Assembly: GCA_028280105.1 (NCBI GenBank)
Contig: JANQML010000186.1
Coordinates: forward strand, 1 to 39,766
Length of the DNA stretch: 39,766 bases
Direction: 5' to 3'
Source of the DNA: Desulfobacula sp.
GTDB taxonomy: Bacteria; Desulfobacterota; Desulfobacteria; Desulfobacterales; Desulfobacteraceae
How positions within the stretch are numbered: the first letter of the stretch is position 1; each line of letters opens with the position of its first letter. Below, piece after piece: positions 24,595 through 33,646 of this stretch. Made by a program: the position numbers and the translations under genes. The notes beneath the pieces were generated by a model. That model did no database searches. It was not told the origin of the DNA and was given only the letters and a program-made list of their open reading frames with translations.

Positions 24595-25533
24595 ATGAAT
24601 GGTTTGTCGATTTTTGCCGGAAACTCAAACCCGGTTCTTGCTGACCGGATTTCGGAATACCTTGCAAAACCGTTGGGCAGATTAAAAGTCAGCAGTTTCA
24701 GCGATGGGGAAATCCAGGTTGAAATTCATGAGAATGTGAGGCGGCAGGAAATCTACGTGATTCAGTCCACCTGTTTTCCGGTGAACGATAACCTGGTGGA
24801 ATTATTGCTGCTCATTGATGCGTTTAAACGGTCTTCCGCCAGTAGAATAACGGCGGTTATCCCTTATTTTGGATATTCGCGGCAGGACAAAAAAGTCTCT
24901 CCCAGAGTTCCTATCAGTGCAAAAATGGTTGCCGATCTTTTAGAAAATGCAGGAGTTCACCGGGTTATTACCATGGATCTGCACGCCGGTCAGATTCAAG
25001 GATTTTTCAATATTCCCGTGGATAATCTCTATTCTGCTCCCGTGATCATTGATGATATTAAGAGCCGGTACCCTGAAAATCTTGTTGTTGTCTCCCCGGA
25101 TGCCGGCGGTGTAGAGCGGGCGCGGGCCTATGCCAAGCGGCTGAATGCCAGCCTGGCCATTGTGGATAAGCGGAGAAGTGCGCCCAACCAGGCCAAGGCC
25201 ATGGCCATCATCGGGGATGTAAAAGATAAAACCGCCATTGTTATAGACGATATGGTGGATACGGCCGGCACATTAGCCGAAGCTGCCGGCGTTATCGTGG
25301 AAAAAGGGGCGAAAAAAGTCCATGCGTATTGTACCCACCCCGTACTGTCAGGTCCTGCCATTGAAAGGATTAGAGAGTCATCTTTAAGTTCTCTTGTTGC
25401 AACAGATACGATCCCTCTGTCTGAAAAAGCAAAAGAGTGTGAAAAAATCGAAACATTGTCCATTGCCAAGCTGGTGGGAGAGGCAATCGTTCGCAGTTAC
25501 AGAGGGGATTCTGTAAATTCTTTATTTGTTTAA
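24595..25533 (+). CDS. prs: Ribose-phosphate pyrophosphokinase
   Basis: A 312-residue PRPP synthetase of standard length. Signatures are FAGNSNPVLADRI at the N-terminus, the ATP-site loop around YFGYSRQDKK, the metal-binding MDLHAGQIQGFF, and the PRPP-binding loop VIDDMVDTAGTL (about residues 218-229). It makes phosphoribosyl pyrophosphate from ribose 5-phosphate and ATP for nucleotide, histidine and tryptophan synthesis. It is 29 bases after tRNA-Gln and followed by rplY, probably in one operon. The sequence appears intact. Confidence 0.97.
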   Translation: MNGLSIFAGNSNPVLADRISEYLAKPLGRLKVSSFSDGEIQVEIHENVRRQEIYVIQSTCFPVNDNLVELLLLIDAFKRSSASRITAVIPYFGYSRQDKKVSPRVPISAKMVADLLENAGVHRVITMDLHAGQIQGFFNIPVDNLYSAPVIIDDIKSRYPENLVVVSPDAGGVERARAYAKRLNASLAIVDKRRSAPNQAKAMAIIGDVKDKTAIVIDDMVDTAGTLAEAAGVIVEKGAKKVHAYCTHPVLSGPAIERIRESSLSSLVATDTIPLSEKAKECEKIETLSIAKLVGEAIVRSYRGDSVNSLFV

Positions 25534-25587
25534 AAGAAATGATAATAACTGCCTGTATAAGGGATTGCAGGTTCGGAGGAAAAAACA

Positions 25588-26229
25588 TTGGAACTAATTG
25601 AATTAAACGCAAGTATAAGAGAGAGCCACGGCAAGGGTGCGGCACGGAAACTGAGACGGGCCAAGCAGATCCCCGCCATAGTATATGGAAAGAAGACAGA
25701 GCCGACGCTGCTGTCCATAGATACGGCCGCTTTTGATAAAGTCATACGCGAACATGGGGTAACCGGTCTCTTTTTCAACCTTAAGGTCGACGGCGGGTCT
25801 GGAAAAGAGAGAATTGCCATGCTCAAAGACCTTCAAATGGACACCTTTGGGCTGAATTACATGCATCTGGATTTGCATGAAATCGAAATGGATACAAAGG
25901 TAAATGTAATGGTGCCGGTCGAAGCCATTGGTGAGAGCGCGGGTGTGAAAGAGGGCGGATTGCTTCAGGTTATTCGTCGCGAGTTGGAAGTCTTGTGTAA
26001 ACCTGCCGATACGCCGGAGAGTGTACAGATCGATATTTCTGATCTGGGAATCGGAGAAGCGGTCCATGTTGAAGATATCGATTTGGGTGATGCCGTGGAA
26101 ATTCCCCATGAAGTTAATTTTACTGTAATCACCATCGTTCCGCCGTCAGTGGAAGAGGTTGAAGCAGATGATGAGGAAGAAATCGAAGAGTATGGAGAGG
26201 CGGCCGCTCCTGCTGATGCCGAAGAATAA
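25588..26229 (+). CDS. rplY: 50S ribosomal protein L25, CTC-type
   Basis: A 213-residue protein with an N-terminal L25 domain that binds 5S rRNA (RESHGKGAARKLRRAKQIPA, residues about 12-31, then AIVYG) and the C-terminal TL5/CTC beta domain, ending in a strongly acidic tail. The two-domain CTC form is the usual one outside the gamma-proteobacteria. The start is TTG at 25588; the GGAGG at 25575-25579 with eight-base spacing supports it over any internal ATG. It sits between prs and pth, a widely conserved order. Confidence 0.96.
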   Translation: MELIELNASIRESHGKGAARKLRRAKQIPAIVYGKKTEPTLLSIDTAAFDKVIREHGVTGLFFNLKVDGGSGKERIAMLKDLQMDTFGLNYMHLDLHEIEMDTKVNVMVPVEAIGESAGVKEGGLLQVIRRELEVLCKPADTPESVQIDISDLGIGEAVHVEDIDLGDAVEIPHEVNFTVITIVPPSVEEVEADDEEEIEEYGEAAAPADAEE

Positions 26230-26243
26230 CCGCCATTGCACGA

Positions 26244-26825
26244 ATGCCGGTTTCAAAGTTTAAAATCATTGCGGGTCTGGGCAATCCCGGGGATAAATAT
26301 GTTCAGACCCGTCATAATATCGGTTTTTGCGCTGTTGAGGCGCTGGCCTCAAAAAACGGTCTTCAATTTGATAAAAAACGGTTTGACGCCCAGTATGTAA
26401 AAGCCCGGCTGTGCAACCAAAATGTCTTTTTTATCAAACCCATGACCTACATGAATCTAAGTGGCCATTCCATTCAAAAATTCGCTGCCTATTATCAAGT
26501 TAACGTCTCGGAAATTATTATTGTGCACGATGATATGGACCTTGAATTCGGTCAGATTAAAGTCGTAAAAAGCAGGGGGCATGGCGGACATAATGGGGTG
26601 CGATCCGTTATTAACGCCCTTGGGGACAAGGATTTCATCCGGGTTCGTTTGGGCGTCGGACACCCGGGAACTGAAAATAAAGTCACGGGCCACGTTCTGG
26701 GAAAGTTTACACCGGACGAAATCGACTCCGTGAATGATCTGATAGAAAAGGCATCAGACGCATGTTTTCATATTCTGGAACATGGTCCGTCATCGGCCAT
26801 GAACCTATTTAATACCAAATCATAA
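26244..26825 (+). CDS. pth: Peptidyl-tRNA hydrolase
   Basis: A 193-residue protein with all main Pth signatures: GLGNPGDKYVQTRHNIGF near residues 10-27 with the catalytic His, KPMTYMNLSG, HDDMDLEFGQIKV with the catalytic Asp, and GHGGHNGVRSV. It releases peptides from stalled peptidyl-tRNA. It begins 14 bases after rplY. The start at 26244 gives a short N-terminal extension before GLGNPG; no strong ribosome site is visible, so translation may depend on coupling with rplY. Confidence 0.96.
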   Translation: MPVSKFKIIAGLGNPGDKYVQTRHNIGFCAVEALASKNGLQFDKKRFDAQYVKARLCNQNVFFIKPMTYMNLSGHSIQKFAAYYQVNVSEIIIVHDDMDLEFGQIKVVKSRGHGGHNGVRSVINALGDKDFIRVRLGVGHPGTENKVTGHVLGKFTPDEIDSVNDLIEKASDACFHILEHGPSSAMNLFNTKS

Positions 26826-26889
26826 TTGTTTGTGTTAAAATAGTCCCTTCGTTTTAAGCAGATGCCTAACTGTATCGTTCGGAGGAAAC

Positions 26890-28089
26890 ATGTCTATGAT
26901 GGAGTATACCCCGGAGTCTGAAATAACCGGCCGAATTAAAGCGGTTCAAAGAGAAATAGGAAAAACCGATCTTGACGGCCTGCTGGTTATTCATCACACC
27001 AATCTTTTTTATTATTCAGGAACGTCACAAAAATCACACCTCTTTATTCCCGCATCCGGGCCACCTGTTCTCTTGGTCAGGAAAAGTTATGATCGGGCGC
27101 TCAAAGAGTCGCCTATTGGTCGTATTCTGCCGCTGGAAAGCTTGAAAGAGATACCCGGCCTGATAAATGAAAATTGTGGGACAGATCTGTCTTCTATCGG
27201 ACTTGAGCTGGATGTTATCCCGTATAATACGTACGAATTTTATGCCAAAAAAATATTTCCGGGTGTGAGTCTTGTGGATGCTTCCCCGATTTTCAAGCGG
27301 ATGCGGCTGATCAAAAGTGAATACGAAATCGATCGGATCCGGAACGCCTGTCATATTCTGGATGCGGCGTTTGCCAAGGTCAAAGATTTTTTACGTGAAG
27401 GGATGGCAGAGGTCGAATTGGCAGCGTTGTTTGAGGCCCAGTTGCGGAAAAACGGCTACAGCGGCGTCTGTAAAATGAGAGCTTTTAACCAGGATTTCAT
27501 GTATGGCAATATCGTATCCGGCGGAAACGCTGTCCGCTCTTCCTATTTTGACGGTCCGATAAACGGAGCCGGTGTAACGCCTGCCAACAACCCGCATGGT
27601 GCCGGGTGGAAAAAGATAAACCGGGATGAATCAATTTATATCGATTACACCTGTGTCATAAACGGGTATACTGCAGATGCAGAGCGTATTTTTGTTATGG
27701 GGCACCTGGATGAAACGCTTGTCAGGGCCCATAAGGTTGCTTTGGCTATCCAAGATGAGATCGTTCGGTTTGTTCGGCCGGGAGTCTCAGGAGCTGCTGT
27801 CTGGAATTTAGCCGAGCGGATCGCAGCCGAAGAGGGGCTGGGGCCCCATTTTATGGGGGTGGATACGGATCGTGTGGCATTTGTTGGTCACGGTGTGGGG
27901 CTGGAGCTGGATGAGTGGCCGGTTTTTGCTCCCGGAGTCGATTTACAGCTCAAAGAAGGAATGACTTTTGCTCTTGAACCAAAGTTTGTTTTTGAGCAGG
28001 GTGCGGTAGGAATTGAGAATACGTTTGTGGTTCAAAAACACGGTTGTGAAAATCTCAATCGATTTGATGAAGAGATACAATACTTATAG
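26890..28089 (+). CDS. M24-family metallopeptidase, Xaa-Pro aminopeptidase/dipeptidase-like
   Basis: A 399-residue protein with an N-terminal creatinase-like domain (residues about 1-145) and a C-terminal pita-bread peptidase domain. All five metal ligands of M24 can be seen: two Asp in IYIDYTCVINGYTADAERIF, His in FVGHGVGLELDEWP, Glu in FALEPKFVF and Glu in VGIENTFVV. This points to a working metalloenzyme that cleaves X-Pro bonds; the exact peptide is unknown. An ATCGTTCGGAGGAAAC stretch supplies GGAGG before the ATG. It is downstream of pth in the same direction and followed by carD. Confidence 0.9.
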   Translation: MSMMEYTPESEITGRIKAVQREIGKTDLDGLLVIHHTNLFYYSGTSQKSHLFIPASGPPVLLVRKSYDRALKESPIGRILPLESLKEIPGLINENCGTDLSSIGLELDVIPYNTYEFYAKKIFPGVSLVDASPIFKRMRLIKSEYEIDRIRNACHILDAAFAKVKDFLREGMAEVELAALFEAQLRKNGYSGVCKMRAFNQDFMYGNIVSGGNAVRSSYFDGPINGAGVTPANNPHGAGWKKINRDESIYIDYTCVINGYTADAERIFVMGHLDETLVRAHKVALAIQDEIVRFVRPGVSGAAVWNLAERIAAEEGLGPHFMGVDTDRVAFVGHGVGLELDEWPVFAPGVDLQLKEGMTFALEPKFVFEQGAVGIENTFVVQKHGCENLNRFDEEIQYL

Positions 28090-28185
28090 GTTTTCACGAA
28101 TTATTTTATTGACAATGTTGTTAAAATGTGGTTCTTTGTCTGAGAATGGGCTAATTGTCTTTATACAAAAAGGGGTGGCAATCTA

Positions 28186-28719
28186 ATGGGTGAAAAATCC
28201 AAAAAAAAAGATGGAGAAAGGGTAGAAACTAGTAGAAAGGAGTTCTCAAAAGGAGACCTCGCTGTTTACCCTGCACATGGTGTGGGGTACATTGAATCCA
28301 TTGAAAGCAAAGAGATCAATGGCGATACCATGAATTTTTACATGATGAAAATCGTGGAAAACGGCATGGTGATTATGATACCAACCTCAAACGTTGAATC
28401 GGTCGGTTTGAGAGAAGTGATTTCCGAAACAGAAGTCCCCGAAGTTTATAAGGTCATGCAGGAAAAAGGGCAGGGTGCGGATAACCAGACCTGGAACCGC
28501 AGGTATCGGGAATATATGGAAAAAATTAAAACCGGTTCAATTTATGATGTGGCAGAAGTATTCAGAGATCTTTTCCAACTGAAGCTTGAAAAAGATCTGT
28601 CCTTTGGCGAAAGAAAACTCCTTGATACTGCCCAGAACCTGTTGGTTCAGGAGCTGTCCACTGCAAAGGACATTGATGAAAAAGAGATGATGCAGGAAAT
28701 TGAAGGGCTTTTTAACTAA
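28186..28719 (+). CDS. CarD/CdnL-family transcriptional regulator
   Basis: A 177-residue protein. Residues about 20-75 form the CarD N-terminal RNA-polymerase-interacting domain (KGDLAVYPAHGVGYIESIES, then KIVENGMVIMIPTSNVESVG). The helical C-terminal part (WNRRYREYMEKIKTGSIYDVAEVFRDL, cited in two overlapping helices) is the DNA-contacting CdnL-type region. Such proteins bind the RNA polymerase beta subunit and stabilise open promoter complexes, often at rRNA genes. A leading stretch of Lys and Glu (about residues 1-18) is variable. GGGGTGG upstream of the ATG serves as ribosome site. It ends at a strong terminator. Confidence 0.93.
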   Translation: MGEKSKKKDGERVETSRKEFSKGDLAVYPAHGVGYIESIESKEINGDTMNFYMMKIVENGMVIMIPTSNVESVGLREVISETEVPEVYKVMQEKGQGADNQTWNRRYREYMEKIKTGSIYDVAEVFRDLFQLKLEKDLSFGERKLLDTAQNLLVQELSTAKDIDEKEMMQEIEGLFN

Positions 28720-28744
28720 ACACGTCATTTTAACCTAAGTTTTA

Positions 28745-28782
28745 AAAACCGGCGAGCGATATGTTGTTCGCCGGTTTTTTTT
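28745..28782 (+). terminator. Rho-independent terminator after carD
   Basis: AAACCGGCGA pairs with TCGCCGGTTT across a loop of about 12 bases, followed by a run of T. The T-run lies only a few bases before the ATG of the pseudouridine synthase gene. Confidence 0.85.
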
Positions 28783-28785
28783 ATC

Positions 28786-29733
28786 ATGAACCTGAATATC
28801 ACCATTGATAGGGATTGTTTTAATACCCGCCTGGATGCCTTGGTCTCGGAGACCGTTGCTTTTTGTTCACGGAGCCGCGCCGTCCGGCTGATTGAAACGG
28901 GAGAAATCCGGGTCAATTCAATTCCCAAAAAGCCGGGTTATAGGGTTCGTTTAGGAGATGTGGTTACCGGGTTCATACCCGATTCCGGATATGAGGATCC
29001 GATCCGGCCCGAAGCCTTGCCTATAAACTTCATTTATAAAGACGCGCATATTTTCGTGCTGAACAAACCGGCCGGAAGGGTGGTGCACCCGGCACCGGGG
29101 AACCTGTCCGGCACCCTGGTGAACGGATTGCTCTCGTTTGATCCGGATATCGTCAGTACCTGTGAAGACCGGTTCAGATCCGGTATTGTTCATCGACTGG
29201 ACAAAGATACCAGCGGCCTAATGGTTGTGGCCCGTACCGCAGGTGCCCTCACATTTTTACAAAAGGAATTCAAATACCGGCGGGTTAAGAAAAAATATCT
29301 GGCCCTTGGTCATGGGGTACTAAAAAAGGAGAACGGACGGATAGACCTGCCCATTGGCCGGCACCCGGTAAAGAGAAAAATGATGGCCGTACGGCCTGAA
29401 AACGGTAAACCGGCGATAACGGAGTGGAACGTCCAAGCCAGATACCGGGCTGCCTCCCGGGTCGAGATCGGTTTAAAGACCGGTCGAACCCACCAGATCC
29501 GGGTACATTTTTATAATAAAGGGTACCCGCTGATCGGTGATCGAGTTTACCAATACAAACGATTTCGAAAAAAAAACGCCATTGCACCGCGCCAGATGCT
29601 CCATGCCTGGAAATTGAGTTTCCGACATCCGTTTTCGGGCCGACGAATGGCTTTTAAGGCGGATTTGCCCGATGACTTTCTGACCGTACAGCATATGCTT
29701 GACGCATCATCTTCGGATGCGGCACCTCAATGA
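28786..29733 (+). CDS. RluA/RluD-family pseudouridine synthase
   Basis: A 315-residue protein with an N-terminal S4 RNA-binding domain (residues about 12-62, TRLDALVSETVAF and VRLIETGEIRVNS) and the catalytic domain with HRLDKDTSGLMVVAR (about residues 134-148), whose Asp is the nucleophile. GRTHQIRVHF and GYPLIGDRVY are further family motifs. It isomerises uridine to pseudouridine in 23S rRNA or tRNA; the site cannot be told from sequence. The ATG sits directly behind the T-run of the carD terminator and has no Shine-Dalgarno site, which is odd because the S4 domain begins almost at once and leaves no room for a later start. Confidence 0.93.
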   Translation: MNLNITIDRDCFNTRLDALVSETVAFCSRSRAVRLIETGEIRVNSIPKKPGYRVRLGDVVTGFIPDSGYEDPIRPEALPINFIYKDAHIFVLNKPAGRVVHPAPGNLSGTLVNGLLSFDPDIVSTCEDRFRSGIVHRLDKDTSGLMVVARTAGALTFLQKEFKYRRVKKKYLALGHGVLKKENGRIDLPIGRHPVKRKMMAVRPENGKPAITEWNVQARYRAASRVEIGLKTGRTHQIRVHFYNKGYPLIGDRVYQYKRFRKKNAIAPRQMLHAWKLSFRHPFSGRRMAFKADLPDDFLTVQHMLDASSSDAAPQ

Positions 29734-29826
29734 CAACTTGGATTGTTAACCCGGATTGAGTTTCTCCTTGTGAACCGGTATCATTTTTAGTAAATTTTTT
29801 TTGTCTATTAACTGTAAGACTTTGTT

Positions 29827-29832
29827 TATAAT
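29827..29832 (+). promoter_or_regulatory. Candidate -10 box of the thiolase gene
   Basis: A perfect TATAAT lies 28 bases before the thiolase ATG in AT-rich DNA. The nearest -35-like TTGTCT (29801-29806) is 20 bases away, longer than usual, so the call is tentative. Confidence 0.35.
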
Positions 29833-29860
29833 ACCCATGAGAAGATAAAGGAGAGATTGA

Positions 29861-31144
29861 ATGCAAAATGTTGTGATCGTCAGTTCAAGCAGGACAGCTG
29901 TCGGTGCCTATGGCGGCTCTTTAAAATCAATTCCTGTTGCAGAACTGGGTGCAATAACGCTTAAACAGACCCTGAAAAATGCCTGCCTGAGACCGGTGGC
30001 AAGTGAGGACAGCATCCGAATGGGACCCGAGGCCATCCGAGATGAGGGCACCATTGAACTGGAAACCCGATACAATGATTATGATGATTCTCTGGCGCCG
30101 GTCATGGTGGACCAGGTGATCATGGGAAATGTGGTGGGTGCGGGTCAGGGACAGAACGTTACACGGCAGGCCATGATCAACGCGGGGATTCCCAAAGAGA
30201 CCTGTGCCACAACCGTCAATAAAATCTGTGCATCGGGCATGGAAGCCGTGGCCCTGGCCTTTCAGGCAATCCGTTCAGGTGATAGTGAGGTGGTGCTGGC
30301 CGGTGGTATGGAAAACATGTCCATGATCCCTTACGCCCTTCCCACCACCGGATGGGGGCAGCGTATGGGGGACGGTCAGGTTGTGGATTTGATGGTATAC
30401 GACGGTCTGTTTGAAAAATTTTACGGATATCACATGGGGATTACGGCTGAAAATATTGCCCAGGCCTACGGCATCAGCCGGCAGGAGCAGGATGAAGTCG
30501 GTGCACTAAGTCATGCGCGGGCCATGAAGGCAATTCAAGACGGCCGGTTTAATGATGAAATTGTGCCGGTATCCGTTCCCCAGCGCAAAGGCGATCCTAT
30601 CCTGTTTGATACGGATGAGCGGCCCATGGAAACCAGCCCGGAAAATATGGGCAAATTGAGACCGGCCTTTAAAAAAGACGGCACGGTCACCGCCGGAAAC
30701 GCGTCCGGAATTAACGACGGGGCCGCCTCCCTGCTGATCATGTCCGAAGCTAAGGCCCGGGATTTGGGGTTGGAGCCCCTTGTAACGATCAAAGCCCATG
30801 CGTCGGCCGGACTTGATCCGGCGTACATGGGTCTGGGTCCCATTCCAGCCGTAAAAAAGATCCTGGTAAAACATAACCTCTCTGTTTCCGACTTCGGCCG
30901 GGTTGAACTCAATGAAGCCTTTGCCGCCCAGGCCATTGCCTGTGCCAGAGAACTAAAATGTGATATGGAGAAGACCAATGTGCTCGGGTCGGGTATTTCC
31001 ATCGGCCACCCCATCGGCTGTTCAGGAGCAAGGATTCTTGTTACCCTGATCGGTCAGATGAAACAGGAGAACCTGGACCTGGGTCTGGGGTCGCTTTGTA
31101 TCGGAGGCGGCCAGGGCATGGCCATGGTGCTTGAGAACCACTGA
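29861..31144 (+). CDS. Acetyl-CoA C-acetyltransferase (thiolase)
   Basis: A 427-residue thiolase. The acylated Cys is in NKICASGMEAVALAFQA, and NEAFAAQA and GHPIGCSGARILVTL give the catalytic His and second Cys. It condenses two acetyl-CoA or cleaves 3-ketoacyl-CoA. Usual length is about 392; the extra residues lie mainly in one insertion at about residues 42-76, between LKNACLRP and VDQVIMGNV, rich in charged residues. The insertion is before the active-site Cys and need not affect catalysis. An AAAGGAGAG site lies before the ATG. The gene is set apart by a TATAAT upstream and a strong terminator downstream, so it is probably transcribed alone. Confidence 0.93.
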   Translation: MQNVVIVSSSRTAVGAYGGSLKSIPVAELGAITLKQTLKNACLRPVASEDSIRMGPEAIRDEGTIELETRYNDYDDSLAPVMVDQVIMGNVVGAGQGQNVTRQAMINAGIPKETCATTVNKICASGMEAVALAFQAIRSGDSEVVLAGGMENMSMIPYALPTTGWGQRMGDGQVVDLMVYDGLFEKFYGYHMGITAENIAQAYGISRQEQDEVGALSHARAMKAIQDGRFNDEIVPVSVPQRKGDPILFDTDERPMETSPENMGKLRPAFKKDGTVTAGNASGINDGAASLLIMSEAKARDLGLEPLVTIKAHASAGLDPAYMGLGPIPAVKKILVKHNLSVSDFGRVELNEAFAAQAIACARELKCDMEKTNVLGSGISIGHPIGCSGARILVTLIGQMKQENLDLGLGSLCIGGGQGMAMVLENH

Positions 31145-31177
31145 TCAGTATTCCGGCGATAGTATACGGATATAAAA

Positions 31178-31218
31178 AAAGAGACAGGCGGACATCACTT
31201 TTGTCCGCCTGTCTCTTT
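31178..31218. terminator. Bidirectional terminator between thiolase and the hisA unit
   Basis: A long stem (AGAGACAGGCGGACA paired with TGTCCGCCTGTCTCT) flanked by A-rich sequence on the left and TTT on the right. It can end the plus-strand thiolase transcript and the minus-strand membrane-protein transcript. Confidence 0.85.
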
Positions 31219-31296
31219 GATAAACCGCGTCATCTGTTTTGTAAACGTTTTGATCGGTTCGGCAGATCCGTTTGAAAGGAGACAAGCAGACAATAA

Positions 31297-32013
31297 TTAC
31301 CGGGTTTTTATTTTATATGCGTTCAAATGATACCGCAGTGACATAGAAAAGAGGAGGAGCTCTTTTAGCCACTTTATTCTTATTTTTTTTCCATTCTTCA
31401 TTTCCAGGGAAATCACAAGCAGTTGTCCGCGTTTTTTCATATCCAACAGTTCAAAGCCTGTTTTTTCAATTTGTGAATAATCATAGGTATATCTGCGCAA
31501 CAGCCCTTTTAAAACCAGACGGTTCTTTTCATTTACGGCCCTGATGGGGACACAGCCGCCATAAACAATCAAGGCCATGGGAATCAGGAATGCAGAAACG
31601 ACCGGAACAGTATCCAATTGTTCTAAAACTGACAAGTTGAGTATCAGGCCGAACAGGAGAAACACCGGTGCCGAAAGAATCAAAATCATCATCAGATAGA
31701 AAATGTTGCTGACCGTAAAGGAGGAAACAGTTTTAATTCTGTCTTTGGCGGCATGTCCAAGCCTGAACATTATCTCTTCCAGAAAAGTTAAAAAATTTTC
31801 AGTGCCAAAGGGCACGATGATCGGTTTTAATCGATCTTTAACCCAGATTTCCAGGGTATTGCCGAACCGGTTGATTTTCAGGGACTCAATGCTTTGCCAG
31901 GGTGCAATGATCTCTTCACCTTGATCGGGCCGGTATTTAAAATGCTCGTCATCAATTTCAAAGTTTAATTTTTGCTCATAATAGGCTTCGTATTGGAATG
32001 TTTTTGGCTCCAT
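31297..32013 (-). CDS. Membrane protein of unknown function with PH-like N-terminal region
   Basis: I do not recognise a named family. The 238-residue product starts MEPKTFQYEAYYEQ. Residues about 15-85 (FEIDDEHFKYRPDQGEEI, then IEIWVK-like strands and IVPFGTENF) resemble a bacterial PH-like domain in pattern. Two membrane segments follow, at about residues 108-135 (IFYLMMILILSAPVFLLFG) and 142-162. A second beta-rich region then repeats the PH-like pattern (LLRRYTYDYSQIEKTGF). The ATG at 32013 was chosen because AAGGA lies upstream and overlaps the hisA stop; a longer frame to 32100 would run into hisA. It is co-transcribed with hisA, but there is no evident functional link. Confidence 0.75.
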   Translation of the reverse strand: MEPKTFQYEAYYEQKLNFEIDDEHFKYRPDQGEEIIAPWQSIESLKINRFGNTLEIWVKDRLKPIIVPFGTENFLTFLEEIMFRLGHAAKDRIKTVSSFTVSNIFYLMMILILSAPVFLLFGLILNLSVLEQLDTVPVVSAFLIPMALIVYGGCVPIRAVNEKNRLVLKGLLRRYTYDYSQIEKTGFELLDMKKRGQLLVISLEMKNGKKIRIKWLKELLLFSMSLRYHLNAYKIKTR

Positions 32014-32026
32014 ATCTTGTCTATCC

Positions 32027-32794
32027 TTATTCAGCGTTGGCATGGTGCCATTGGACAACATCATTGTAAGGAATGGTACCGCCAAATATATCCAGTGCAC
32101 TGCCGATGGTCAGATCCACCCGGTTACGGCCCAACTGTTTGACCCGGTCAAGATCTGGAAAAGACCCTGCGCCACCGGCATAGGTAACCGGGATCGGGCA
32201 ATGATTTCCAAGCAGTTCAACCAGTTCGGTCTGAATCCCCTGCATTCGGCCTTCCACATCCACCCCGTGGACCAGGAACTCATCGCAAAATCCGGCCAGT
32301 TTTTCAATGGTTTGGGGGCCCACCCGAACCTGGGTAAAGGTTTGCCACCGGTTGGTTACGATCCAAAAATCGTTTCCTTTTTTTCGACAGCTCAGATCCA
32401 GTACCAGTCGCTGTTTGCCCACACATTTGACCAGTTCATCCAGTCTGTCGAAATTAATGCTTCCATTTGAAAATACATAGGATGTCACGATCACGTGGCT
32501 GGCCCCGGCATCAAGATAAGATCCGGCATTGGACGGGGTGATTCCCCCGCCGGCCTGCAACCCGCCGGGGTAAGCTTTTAAGGCGGACAGAGCCGCCCGG
32601 GTGTTGCCGGGGCCCAGGGAAATAACATGCCCGCCGGTGAGACGATCGTCTCTATACCGCCTGGCAAATTCCGCTGAAGATCCGGCGGATTGAAAGTTGG
32701 TGACCGTGTGTGTGTCATCGGCATCGTTTAATGTGCCGCCGACAATCTGGACCACGTTTCCGCCTTTTAAATCAATGCAGGGCCTGAATTTCAT
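32027..32794 (-). CDS. hisA: HisA isomerase of the plant/eukaryotic type
   Basis: A 255-residue phosphoribosylformimino-5-aminoimidazole carboxamide ribotide isomerase, the fourth step of histidine synthesis. [77 protein letters not shown] and [11 protein letters not shown] match the eukaryotic form of HisA, especially the plant enzyme, much more than the usual bacterial form with its DL-D-GA-motif. The ATG at 32794 has AAAGGA just upstream and begins right at the conserved MKFRPCID; an upstream extension to 32923 lacks similarity. No other his gene is nearby, so this may be a displaced and transferred copy. Function is well supported; history is inference. Confidence 0.92.
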   Translation of the reverse strand: MKFRPCIDLKGGNVVQIVGGTLNDADDTHTVTNFQSAGSSAEFARRYRDDRLTGGHVISLGPGNTRAALSALKAYPGGLQAGGGITPSNAGSYLDAGASHVIVTSYVFSNGSINFDRLDELVKCVGKQRLVLDLSCRKKGNDFWIVTNRWQTFTQVRVGPQTIEKLAGFCDEFLVHGVDVEGRMQGIQTELVELLGNHCPIPVTYAGGAGSFPDLDRVKQLGRNRVDLTIGSALDIFGGTIPYNDVVQWHHANAE

Positions 32795-33554
32795 TGTCTG
32801 TCCTTTATCCATCCGTTGTTTACCATCAGCCGGTTTGCCGTAAAAAAGTCTGCCAAAGATGGATTTGATTTTAAGCGCATACCGGGCAAAATAAAAAAGA
32901 GGACGGACAGAAAGTCTGTTCACCCGTCCCCTTTGAGGATAAAAATTAAGAATTTATATGGCAGCGTGCCGGAATCTTGATCCGGTTGCGCTGTGCAACT
33001 TCCAAGAGCGTCTCTGCCGTTTCAAATGACAGCTTATATCCGTTTAATACTATAGTGGTTGTCAAAATAACGTTCCGATTAAGTTTCTAATGCTACGGGT
33101 TGAACAGCAAATGACGCCAGGACTGTCGGCCCTTTCAGAGAGTTTGACATTATCAAGACCCTTTTTCCGGAACATATTTTTGTCATTTGCTATAGGTGAT
33201 TGCATTCCATGCCCGTGTTCCCGGATATGATTTTTTATAGAGTTGTTTCATTCGTTTACTATTTCTTGTAAAATAGTTAAGTACACTTTAAGCTTTATAT
33301 TGTCAACGCGGAGGATAAGATAAAATTTTATCACGGTAAATTTGTTCGAATTGATACAGCTATGCGGGTGGATAATACGGGTCATCTTCGAATCGTCGAA
33401 GTCGGCTCTTGTATTCAAAAGTAGCTGGCGTATCTTTTGAGAAACACTTTTGACCTTTTTACTTTTAATGTATATGAAATTGATAGCGCTGTTCAAAAAT
33501 AAATACAACCGAATTTGAATAGAAAGAATTCACCGTGAATTTTTTAACCTTTTA

Positions 33555-33583
33555 TTGACAAAACAGACGTTTCCACATATTTA
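33555..33583 (+). promoter_or_regulatory. Candidate promoter of the formate dehydrogenase operon
   Basis: A perfect TTGACA (33555-33560) is followed after 17 bases by TATTTA (33578-33583), a weak -10 box, in AT-rich DNA. Better -10 matches such as TATTAT at 33592-33597 are too far away. The transcript would carry a long leader before the NuoE-like gene at 33886. Confidence 0.35.
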
Positions 33584-33646
33584 TAGACGAATATTATCCT
33601 GGTCTCAAGCAATGCTTGTCGGGCTTGGGGAAGGAAAAACAATACC

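Noticed and set aside
32014-32100. A 29-residue N-terminal extension of the membrane protein next to hisA
   Set aside because: It would overlap hisA by 74 bases; the ATG at 32013 has its own AAGGA site.
32794-32923. A 43-residue N-terminal extension of HisA
   Set aside because: The extension lacks a ribosome site and similarity to HisA, whereas AAAGGA lies directly before the ATG at 32794, where the conserved sequence begins.
33248-33508. An 86-codon minus-strand open frame
   Set aside because: It lies in AT-rich DNA without a ribosome site or any similarity, and its composition is not gene-like.
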